NCBI GenBank assembly: GCA_031283905.1
Contig: JAITAW010000183.1
Location: 1-5,354 of the forward strand
Length of the DNA stretch: 5,354 nucleotides
Direction of reading: 5' to 3'
Origin: Treponema sp.
GTDB lineage: Bacteria > Spirochaetota > Spirochaetia > Treponematales > Breznakiellaceae
The translations under genes and the position numbers were made by a program. Shown piece after piece: positions 1 through 5,215 of this stretch (position 1 is its first letter; the number at the start of each line of letters is the position of its first letter). The notes below the pieces were generated by a model, which saw only the letters and a list, made by a program, of their open reading frames with translations, was not told the origin of the DNA and did not search any database.

Positions 1-40
1 AACGGTCAATTACGCGCTTGCGTTGTCCGGGTTCGCGGCA

Positions 41-880
41 TCATGCCCTTAACCAAGCGAATTCCTCGGCATGGATGCGTAAATTGCGCAGGGCGCGGAG
101 TTCTATCTGCCGTACGGTCTCCGGTGAGATGCCCATTTTATCACCGATACCCTTGAGCGTATAGGGAGCTTTTGAATTGAGTCGATAGCGGTACATAATA
201 ATGAGCCGTTCACTTTCTTTAAGGTTGTCCAGAATATGCAGAGCGTTTTGTTTTACCGTCTTTCGTACAAATTCCCGCTCGGGATTGTATGTATAATCCT
301 CACACATTTCAAGGGCTGTCGCATTTTCACTATTTTCTGAATCCGAATCAAGGGAGACAAGTTCATTGGTCATATTGAGGACAAGTTCGATCTGTTCTCT
401 GGGAACAGACAGTTTCATGGCTATTTCATTAAGAGTAGGCTGGCGCATGAATTCCTGAGACAATACTTGTGCGGCCGCCTTGATCTTCGTTAATAATTCT
501 TCCTTTCTGTCCGGCAGACGAATAGCCCGCCGCCTATTCGTAAAGTAGCGCCGTATAGACTGTTTTATCCACCAATTCGCATACGTTGAAAAGCGTACAT
601 TTTTTGAATGGTCGTACTTTTCGACCGCATGAATGAGACCCAAGTTGCCTTCTTGAATGATATCCATAAAAGCTGCGTCTGCTGTTACATATGAATGAGC
701 TATTTTTACCACGAGCCGAAGATTCGCTTCAATCAACCTTTTGCGCGCGCTTTCATTTCCCTCGCGTATACGCTTGGAAAGCTCAAGTTCTTCTTCAAAA
801 CTCAACAATGGGATTGCGCTGATCTGTTTAAAATATGTTCGTAATAAAGCATTGTCCATATCGCTAATGTTCTTTTTCAT
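41..880 (-). CDS. Alternative sigma-70-family RNA polymerase sigma factor (RpoD/RpoS-like, group 2/3)
   Basis: Binds core RNA polymerase in the cytoplasm and directs it to a promoter class. The 279 residues show region 1.2 (about 9-41), region 2 (about 44-118) with the core-binding signature DIIQEGNLGLIHAVEKYD (73-90) and the melting aromatics W103/W104, region 3 (about 124-200) and region 4 (about 214-270) ending in a helix-turn-helix with VRQIE. It lacks region 1.1 and the large non-conserved insert of housekeeping RpoD, so it is an alternative factor. No RpoH box follows region 2.4. Compared with E. coli RpoD, Q437 is kept (Q107), T440 is R110, R584 is P253 and R588 is kept (R257), so promoter preference may differ. 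The start is supported by GGAGG at 887-891, six bases before ATG. A sigma-54-type promoter lies upstream. Family assignment is firm; whether it is a stress, RpoS-like or other factor cannot be told. Confidence 0.93.
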   Translation of the reverse strand: MKKNISDMDNALLRTYFKQISAIPLLSFEEELELSKRIREGNESARKRLIEANLRLVVKIAHSYVTADAAFMDIIQEGNLGLIHAVEKYDHSKNVRFSTYANWWIKQSIRRYFTNRRRAIRLPDRKEELLTKIKAAAQVLSQEFMRQPTLNEIAMKLSVPREQIELVLNMTNELVSLDSDSENSENATALEMCEDYTYNPEREFVRKTVKQNALHILDNLKESERLIIMYRYRLNSKAPYTLKGIGDKMGISPETVRQIELRALRNLRIHAEEFAWLRA

Positions 881-886
881 GGGAAA

Positions 887-891
887 CCTCC
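887..891 (-). promoter_or_regulatory. Ribosome binding site of the sigma factor gene
   Basis: GGAGG on the minus strand, six bases before the ATG at 880-878. It fixes the start of the sigma factor. The strand just upstream (893-899) can pair with 931-937, so a leader hairpin would end two bases before this site. Confidence 0.8.
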
Positions 892-943
892 GGTAACAAA
901 AACCGTGAAACAGATGTCGCGGAATTATTGTTGTTACTAATAA

Positions 944-960
944 TGCAGAATTCGTGCCAA
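944..960 (-). promoter_or_regulatory. Candidate sigma-54 (RpoN) -24/-12 promoter for the sigma factor gene
   Basis: The minus strand reads TTGGCACG-AATT-CTGCA. The known sigma-54 consensus is YTGGCACG-N4-TTGCW. All fixed positions match except the first T of TTGC, and the invariant GG and GC have the exact consensus spacing. The -12 GC is at 945-946, so transcription should begin near 933 and give a leader of about 53 bases before the ATG at 880. The site is intergenic, correctly oriented and at a typical distance. It needs an activator of the NtrC type; no binding site can be assigned with confidence. A 9 to 10-base fixed match can occur by chance, so this remains a strong candidate. Confidence 0.6.
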
Positions 961-976
961 CAATGATTTATTGTTT

Positions 977-1322
977 TTATGAAAAAGAGTAATGGGCGCT
1001 TCTTTGTATTGTAAATGGAACCATTTCAAAGAATGTCAAATTTTGAGAAAACAACCCTGAATGTAATGGGAAAAAACGGACTTTTCGCCGTTCCCTCCAA
1101 AATTTTTTCAAAATCAACCCGAATCAGGCGTATGAACTCTATCCGCGCTTTGAAAAAAGCTCTCCATAAAGACAATTAGTAAAAGGACGAATGCGCGGAG
1201 CGGGCGCAAAGCGATGAGATGCGATGGATAAGGATGGACAAAATGTATACTATTTTATACAAGCGTCTTTCTAAATTTGCAAAGACCATGCGCAACAGCC
1301 ACTGTTTTGGGAAGACGCTCAC
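977..1322 (-). repeat. Probable dispersed repeat or decayed small coding element (broken reading frame)
   Basis: On the minus strand a frame opens after the TAG at 1325-1323 (possible GTG at 1322, ATG at 1289) and runs to TAA at 1178-1176. The same frame continues from TTG at 1175 to TGA at 1028-1026 (49 codons, containing KARIEFIRLIRVDFEKILEG). In the next frame, from about 1067, it continues as SGLFSQNLTFFEMVPFTIQ to TAA at 979-977. Removing one A at 1067 (CCCATTACATTC to CCCTTACATTC) would join the two parts. One internal stop plus one frameshift suggests a degraded gene, or a repeat conserved as nucleic acid. I associate these strings from memory with recurrent intergenic sequence in termite-gut Treponema; no search was made. 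No ribosome binding site precedes the possible starts. Ends are approximate, and 977-1240 is the better supported core. Confidence 0.45.
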
Positions 1323-1479
1323 CTATTCAAATTAGAGACCTGTGTATGGCAAAAGAATAAAACATCTGTTTTCCATCAAGATAATGGCAAGGGATGCAGA
1401 CCGCGCGGCAATTCTGCGCCGCAACAACAGTATAGACGGATTTCCATAAACAGCGCTTCCAATTTATATAAACATATGC
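1245..1479. other. Intergenic stretch with small inverted repeats, no gene seen
   Basis: The left part overlaps the upstream end of the broken repeat. Visible structures are GTATA(1245-1249)/TATAC(1256-1260); AGCGTCTT(1262-1269)/AAGACGCT(1312-1319), enclosing AACAG-CCA-CTGTT (1294-1306); CCAT(1373-1376)/ATGG(1384-1387); and two mutually exclusive stems at 1396-1422. A 64-codon minus-strand open frame crosses 1327-1521 but covers the promoter and start region of the next gene and has no ribosome binding site, so I do not call it. Whether any of this is transcribed is unknown. Confidence 0.35.
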
Positions 1480-1485
1480 TATAAT
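1477..1485 (+). promoter_or_regulatory. Extended -10 promoter of the exported protein gene
   Basis: TGC-TATAAT: a perfect -10 hexamer at 1480-1485 with the TG of an extended -10 at 1477-1478. The -35 position 17 bases upstream (1457-1462, TTCCAA) is weak, as is common when an extended -10 is present. Predicted transcription start is near 1492, giving a leader of about 45 bases before the ATG at 1538. The surrounding sequence is AT-rich. Confidence 0.7.
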
Positions 1486-1524
1486 TAAATACTCATAAAA
1501 ATTTTGAAATATGGGAACCAATCA

Positions 1525-1530
1525 AAGGAG
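1525..1530 (+). promoter_or_regulatory. Ribosome binding site deciding the start at 1538
   Basis: AAGGAG, seven bases before the ATG at 1538. A longer open frame begins at an ATG at 1511, but that start would place the ribosome binding site inside the coding region and put nine polar residues ahead of the signal peptide. The 1538 start is therefore preferred. Confidence 0.85.
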
Positions 1531-1537
1531 CAGTGTT

Positions 1538-2227
1538 ATGAAGCGCTTTATTCTTTTTCTTCTTGCAATCGGAGTGGCGGCGACCGCATTCGCCCAAAAT
1601 GATTTGCCTGAATATCAATTTGCCGTTGGAACATGGGAGATTATCGAGGGACGAGTGTTCCAAAAAGACGCCGCAACCCGGCTTGCCAAGGCGAATGTTA
1701 AGGTACCGCAAAGCGGAGCGATGCTGTACGAGTTCGACGTCCGGTATGAATCGGGGCTTGAAGACGGACAGGGCGGATTCGGCGTTCATATTTTCGCCGA
1801 CAACGCCATAAAGAGGCCTTCGTGGGGCGTAGGCAAGTCATGGCTTTTATGGCTCAATTATGACAAGAACCCGCTCAAAAATTCCGGCATTCAAGCGGGA
1901 TTAAGCGGACAGGTATACCGTAGCGTAAATAATTCCACTATGGAACTGGTACAGAGTGTTGATCTCAACCGCTATGTGCCATTATTTACTCAAGAAGGAT
2001 CACCTAATCTCGTGTCTTTTAAGATTTACGCAAACGGCGATACCGGAGAAATCCGCGTCTACGATCCAACCGATTCAACTGGCGCAAACTACTACTATTT
2101 TACCATTGACAAAAAGTATTTGCCGCTCAAAGGCGACTGGGTGGTGTTCAGAACAAACGGTGTCAGCTTGTCATTCGCGCCTGTTGAAAAGGTTGAAGAA
2201 GCTAAAGAGGAGGTCGAAGAGGAATGA
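1538..2227 (+). CDS. Small exported protein of unknown function with acidic C-terminal tail
   Basis: 229 residues from the ATG at 1538. Residues 1-19 form a classical Sec signal peptide: MKR, a hydrophobic core, then AFA before QN, so signal peptidase I cleavage after A19 is likely. There is no lipobox cysteine. The mature protein should be periplasmic or exported. It is rich in aromatic residues, glycine and predicted beta-strand segments (for example GAMLYEFDVRYE and GGFGVHIFAD), which suggests a beta-sandwich, perhaps of the concanavalin-like kind. That is an impression from composition, not a motif match. The end (about 216-229) is acidic and lysine-containing (EKVEEAKEEVEEE), as in a short charged helix. 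I do not recognise the family and no catalytic motif is visible. It appears monocistronic: its own extended -10 promoter, a divergent gene upstream and a convergent operon downstream. Confidence 0.88.
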   Translation: MKRFILFLLAIGVAATAFAQNDLPEYQFAVGTWEIIEGRVFQKDAATRLAKANVKVPQSGAMLYEFDVRYESGLEDGQGGFGVHIFADNAIKRPSWGVGKSWLLWLNYDKNPLKNSGIQAGLSGQVYRSVNNSTMELVQSVDLNRYVPLFTQEGSPNLVSFKIYANGDTGEIRVYDPTDSTGANYYYFTIDKKYLPLKGDWVVFRTNGVSLSFAPVEKVEEAKEEVEEE

Positions 2228-2505
2228 CCTTCTCCATCGCAGGGCTATGATACAAGCCTCCTAATGGTGCCAGGTGACTTGGGTGTATTGTAAGCTTCCT
2301 TTCACTTTCAAAGGCGCAAACTGCATCAGGTTGCGCCATTTGAAATTATGCATTCTGTTGGCGTACCGGGAGCGCCTCACTTGATTCTGTGGATCGTTTA
2401 GCGTTTCAGAGAGGAGGTTCATTACGCATTGGTAAAACGTTTCGAATCTCTTGTTCGCAACCCGAAGGGTAGTCAGCCGGAATATTGCTCTTTGCGCTCT
2501 CGCGT
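2228..2505. other. Convergent intergenic region, possible second repeat or gene remnant
   Basis: This lies between the ends of the exported protein gene (plus) and the acetyltransferase gene (minus), where terminators are expected. No stem followed by a T tract is seen for either direction. It holds one strong hairpin (2306-2345) and minor stems such as GGCT(2243-2246)/AGCC(2255-2258) and ACCC-GAA-GGGT (2460-2470). A minus-strand open frame runs through the whole region to TAG at 2263-2261 (91 codons from a TTG at 2536 inside the acetyltransferase gene). Its only start is TTG with AGGAGG one base away, too close for initiation, and it resembles no family I can name. I read it as a possible repeat or remnant rather than a gene. 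Confidence 0.35.
2306..2345. repeat. Long imperfect palindrome able to form a strong hairpin
   Basis: TTTCAAA(2306-2312) and GGCGCAA(2313-2319) pair with TTGCGCC(2331-2337) and TTTGAAA(2339-2345). This gives 14 base pairs with a single bulged A at 2338. After an A/G mismatch the loop closes further as CTG-CAT-CAG (2321-2329). No T run follows on either strand, so it is not a canonical rho-independent terminator. It could block transcription in both directions, stabilise 3' ends, or be a REP-like or repeat-family element. The pairing is directly visible; the role is inferred. Confidence 0.6.
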
Positions 2506-3126
2506 TTATATATACGCGCCCATCACTAGCCCCCAATCCTCCTCTTGCAGAGAGGTAAAACCCATCTTTCTGTAAAAAGCTAGTGCGCCAGTGTTTGTTC
2601 GGCTTACTCCAAGGTGGATGCCGTGGACGTTTTTCTGTGCAAGCACCGCAAACAGAGTTTCCATGAGCGTTCTGCCTTGGCCTTTTCCCTGCAAAGAAGG
2701 CAAGAGGTCGATGTGCAGATGCGCGGGATAGGTTTTGTATACGGGCCGTTCAGTTTCTTCTGTCGAATCGAGTTTCTTGTAGAAAAGGGCGATGCTGTTT
2801 TTTTCAACGTCTGTTTTTATTTTGTCATACGGATAGTCCCGGTATCGCCTCCGCAACGGAGGGAGCCATTCAAATTCAAGCCACCTGTTGAATGCGGGCG
2901 TATCCACTGCGCCGATGACATAGCCTTGAGGAATGCCGTCCGCTTCCGCGACAAAACATAAATCGCGTTCAAAAAACAGATAGGGAGCGGCGTAGTACTG
3001 CCCCAGAATATAGGGGTCATAAAAAAGACCGGAAGCGTCTTTTCCCGCATCTCCGGTCTTCAAACAAATTTCATAAAAATAGGGGAGATCGGAAAGTTCC
3101 GCTCCCCGTACAGTAATAGCAGTCAT
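2506..3126 (-). CDS. GNAT-family N-acetyltransferase, last gene of the sugar ABC operon
   Basis: Expected to transfer an acetyl group from acetyl-CoA to an amine in the cytoplasm. In its 206 residues, motif A is clear: HLHIDLLPSLQGKGQG (136-151) holds the QxxGxG acetyl-CoA pyrophosphate loop (Q146, G149, G151). It is followed by a helix and then GIHLGVSRTNTGALAFYRKMGF (169-190), the N...A..FY...GF motif B. The layout, with a long N-terminal half ahead of motif A, recalls the bacterial relatives of the acetyltransferase-like domain of O-GlcNAcase; this is a similarity by eye. The ATG overlaps the stop of the upstream permease by one base (TAATG) with a weak AAAGG three bases before it, so translation is probably coupled. 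Operon position suggests an amino-sugar or sugar-derived substrate, but the substrate cannot be read from sequence. Confidence 0.9.
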   Translation of the reverse strand: MTAITVRGAELSDLPYFYEICLKTGDAGKDASGLFYDPYILGQYYAAPYLFFERDLCFVAEADGIPQGYVIGAVDTPAFNRWLEFEWLPPLRRRYRDYPYDKIKTDVEKNSIALFYKKLDSTEETERPVYKTYPAHLHIDLLPSLQGKGQGRTLMETLFAVLAQKNVHGIHLGVSRTNTGALAFYRKMGFTSLQEEDWGLVMGAYI

Positions 3127-4013
3127 TAACCTTTAACAGCGCCTGCGGCAACGCCCTTCGTGATCTGTTTGCGGAACACAAGGTAGAAGGCAATCATTGG
3201 GATTGCGCCAATGGTAAGGGCGGCGAACTGCTTCCCAAAGTCTGATGCCAGCGCTCCAGAGAACATATTAATGCCGACCGGCAATGACTTGATGTTAGCC
3301 CAGCCGTTGCCGGAAGAAGCCAAAATGTTGATAAGCATGAATTCGTTCCATGTGCCGGAGAAGGTGAGAATCGCTATGGTCATGGCGACAGGAGCCACCA
3401 TCGGGAAGATGAGGCTTCCGAAAATCTTGAGGTACTTTGCTCCGTCAATACGCGCGGATTCGATGAGCGCATCCGGTATACTCTTCACAAACTCAGTGGA
3501 AAGGTAGACGCCCATTGGCAGGCCCAAGCCTATATATGGGATAAGTATGCCTAGACGGGTATTGTAAAGCCCCGCCGCGTTCACCATAAGAAAGAGAGGC
3601 ACCATGATGGATTGCAGGGTAAGCAGGATACCGACAATGAAGCTACCGAATAATGCGGATGTCGCCTTGCTCGGTATTTTTGAGAATGCAAATCCCGCCA
3701 TAGCGCTGAAAACCACCACTGCTAAAACGGTGGTTGCCGTATAGAAAACGCTGTTGACAAGCAAAACTTCAAAATGCCCGAGTCTCCATGCGTAAGGGTA
3801 GTTGCCCTGCCATTCCGCTAAGTTGAGGTTGCCCCTAAACGCCGATTGAAAAGGATTCACCGGAAAGTCGATCTTACTGAGCATGAATTCCTGCGTGGTC
3901 TTAAACGATTGCAGGACCATCCAAAGCAGAGGATAAATGGCTAACACCGCAAAAATAGCCATTACAAAATAAACAACACTTTTTGCTAGTACATCAGTTT
4001 TACGTACATCCAT
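3126..4013 (-). CDS. CUT1 sugar ABC transporter permease, MalG-like
   Basis: One of two inner-membrane channel subunits of a carbohydrate importer. 295 residues, normal for the family, with about six membrane segments: roughly 12-35, 84-108, 118-143, 150-171, 205-226 and 265-280. The cytoplasmic EAA loop that docks on the ATPase is present as ESARIDGAKYLKIFGSLIFP (185-204), with G191 and P204 conserved. The end GVAAGAVKG is close to the typical MalG-type C-terminus. The start is supported by AAAGGAG at 4020-4026, six bases before ATG and inside the end of the upstream permease gene. Only three bases separate the two genes, so they are cotranscribed. Substrate is unknown; relatives import maltose, trehalose, glycerol-3-phosphate and oligosaccharides. 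Confidence 0.95.
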   Translation of the reverse strand: MDVRKTDVLAKSVVYFVMAIFAVLAIYPLLWMVLQSFKTTQEFMLSKIDFPVNPFQSAFRGNLNLAEWQGNYPYAWRLGHFEVLLVNSVFYTATTVLAVVVFSAMAGFAFSKIPSKATSALFGSFIVGILLTLQSIMVPLFLMVNAAGLYNTRLGILIPYIGLGLPMGVYLSTEFVKSIPDALIESARIDGAKYLKIFGSLIFPMVAPVAMTIAILTFSGTWNEFMLINILASSGNGWANIKSLPVGINMFSGALASDFGKQFAALTIGAIPMIAFYLVFRKQITKGVAAGAVKG

Positions 4014-4016
4014 ACC

Positions 4017-4940
4017 TTACTCCTTTCCGCCGAATTTCTTTTCTGTAAACTGAGTTATAGCGATCAGCAGGAAGCTGATAATAACCATGATTGTAGAAAT
4101 GGCGTTTGCCAGAGGATAATCAGGGCTTGTCTTAAACGCCCGATCAAACATAAACAAAGAAAGCACGCTGGTCTGCCCGGCGGGTCCTCCGCCTGTCATA
4201 ACGTACAACAAGTCGAAGGATTTTAACGAGCCCGAGATGGCAAGGATTGCGCTTGTAACGATAACCCCTGATAGAGCCGGAAGAACGATGTACCACAAAG
4301 ACTGAAATTCGGTTGCGCCGTCTATCTTGGTGGCTTCGATGATAGATACATCGATCCGCTGGATATTCGCAAGAAAGATGATCACGTACATACCGGAATA
4401 CATCCACAACATGACCAAAAGAACGGGAATCATCGGCTGGCTGCTCATAACAAATTCCGCGTCCGGTTTGAAAAGTCTTGTAATTTCCATGAACAAACTA
4501 TTATTGCCCTGATAAAGGCTTTTGAACAGGATTCCGATGATAACCGGCGTTATAATGTTGGGAAGATAAATAACCGTTTGGAAGAAATCAACGCCTTTAA
4601 TCAACTTGCGCGACAAAATATATGCAAGGATAAACCCAAGCGGAATTTGCCCGAAAACCGACATCAGAACAATAAGCAAATTGTTCTTTAGGGCGACATA
4701 AAAGGGTCCGCCCGGATAGGTGAACATTTTTATATAACTTTTCACCCCCGCAAAGTGAATATCCGTGGTACCACCGAACACCTGGCCGCCTTTAAAGTCT
4801 GACAAACTGATCACAATAGAAAACACTGTCGGAAAAGCGACCACTAAAAAATAGATCAATACCGCCGGTATGACCAAAACTATGTAAGCCAAAGACTGTT
4901 CTCCTCGTGATGTAAGAGCTTGACTTCTTTTCTCACCCAT
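4017..4940 (-). CDS. CUT1 sugar ABC transporter permease, MalF-like
   Basis: The partner channel subunit to the MalG-like permease. 307 residues with about six membrane segments: roughly 17-45, 86-110, 119-140, 170-193, 222-238 and 278-297. The EAA loop reads EATKIDGATEFQSLWYIVLP (202-221), with G208 and P221 conserved. The sequence SFDLLYVMTGGGPAGQTSVL (241-260) is a typical conserved stretch of MalF/UgpA-type permeases. It lacks the long extra N-terminal and periplasmic parts of E. coli MalF, as most CUT1 permeases do. Start ATG at 4940 has AGGAGG four bases upstream. It is the first gene after a sigma-70 promoter in the 275-base gap behind the binding-protein gene. No ATPase is encoded in the visible operon. 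Confidence 0.95.
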   Translation of the reverse strand: MGEKRSQALTSRGEQSLAYIVLVIPAVLIYFLVVAFPTVFSIVISLSDFKGGQVFGGTTDIHFAGVKSYIKMFTYPGGPFYVALKNNLLIVLMSVFGQIPLGFILAYILSRKLIKGVDFFQTVIYLPNIITPVIIGILFKSLYQGNNSLFMEITRLFKPDAEFVMSSQPMIPVLLVMLWMYSGMYVIIFLANIQRIDVSIIEATKIDGATEFQSLWYIVLPALSGVIVTSAILAISGSLKSFDLLYVMTGGGPAGQTSVLSLFMFDRAFKTSPDYPLANAISTIMVIISFLLIAITQFTEKKFGGKE

Positions 4941-4944
4941 ATTG

Positions 4945-4950
4945 CCTCCT
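4945..4950 (-). promoter_or_regulatory. Ribosome binding site of the MalF-like permease
   Basis: AGGAGG on the minus strand, four bases before the ATG at 4940. Spacing is slightly short but the match is strong, and it fixes the start of the first permease. Confidence 0.8.
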
Positions 4951-4968
4951 CATAATATTAGAGCATCT

Positions 4969-5007
4969 AAAAATCGGTATTCAACGCTGGCGCGTTGCTA
5001 TATACCG
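4969..5007 (-). promoter_or_regulatory. Leader hairpin with T tract at the 5' end of the permease transcript
   Basis: On the minus strand CGGTAT(5007-5002) pairs with ATACCG(4980-4975), and inside it CAACGC(4997-4992) pairs with GCGTTG(4987-4982) around the loop GCCA. The internal loop is 4 bases on one side and 1 on the other. An A and then five T follow (4973-4969). The hairpin begins about two bases after the predicted transcription start. It may be an attenuator-like terminator, a 5' stabilising hairpin, a repressor operator just downstream of the start, or a copy of a palindromic repeat. The pairing is seen; the role is inferred. Confidence 0.55.
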
Positions 5008-5015
5008 TATTGTCC

Positions 5016-5044
5016 ATGATATATCCAAAATTTCCTTCTGTCAA
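5016..5044 (-). promoter_or_regulatory. Sigma-70 promoter of the permease-acetyltransferase operon
   Basis: On the minus strand TTGACA (5044-5039, perfect -35), a 17-base spacer, then TATCAT (5021-5016, five of six for the -10). Predicted start is near 5009, about 68 bases before the ATG at 4940. The region immediately upstream (about 5045-5067) is almost all A and G with two A7 runs, resembling an UP element. It is placed between the terminator after the binding-protein gene and the first permease. Confidence 0.8.
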
Positions 5045-5136
5045 ATTCTTTTTTTCTTTTTTTCGTTATTTGCGGCTGTCCCAAAACGCACACTAAAGCG
5101 ACAGTTTCAGGACGACATACGCACAACAGCAAACAT

Positions 5137-5162
5137 AAAAAAACCGCCCTGTAAGAGGGCGG
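5137..5162 (-). terminator. Rho-independent terminator after the solute-binding protein gene
   Basis: On the minus strand CCGCCCT(5162-5156), loop CTTAC, AGGGCGG(5150-5144), then seven T (5143-5137). The stem is a perfect GC-rich seven base pairs. It lies 53 bases after the stop codon of the binding-protein gene and ahead of the permease promoter. It should end most binding-protein transcripts, with any readthrough feeding the permeases. Confidence 0.93.
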
Positions 5163-5215
5163 CTCGTATTACTTAACTAAACAATAAGTTACACACCGTT
5201 TGATGGACGACATCG

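Noticed and set aside
2..52. Plus-strand open frame of 16 codons ending in TAA at 50-52, possibly the end of a convergent gene
   Set aside because: Too short to judge, overlaps the end of the sigma factor by 12 bases, and matches nothing I recognise.
1008..1039. Sigma-70 promoter TTGACA/TACAAT for the sigma factor gene
   Set aside because: The 20-base spacer is too long for good activity, and it lies inside the candidate repeat. Kept only as a weak alternative to the sigma-54 site.
1235..1261. Promoter-like TGGACA and TATACA on the plus strand
   Set aside because: The spacer is 15 bases and no gene starts nearby on that strand.
1327..1521. 64-codon minus-strand open frame upstream of the exported protein gene
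   Set aside because: It covers the promoter at 1477-1485 and the leader of the opposite gene, has no ribosome binding site and no family resemblance. It may belong to the repeat.
1511..1537. Longer start of the exported protein at the ATG at 1511
   Set aside because: It would put AAGGAG inside the coding region and add polar residues before the signal peptide; the 1538 start is better supported.
2261..2536. 91-codon minus-strand frame as a real gene
   Set aside because: TTG start inside the acetyltransferase gene, with AGGAGG only one base away (that sequence encodes acetyltransferase residues), and no recognisable family.
5078..5113. Imperfect stem GTCC-ca-AAAC / GTTT-ca-GGAC between terminator and promoter
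   Set aside because: Two four-base stems with a 2x2 internal loop and a 16-base loop are too weak to call a functional element.
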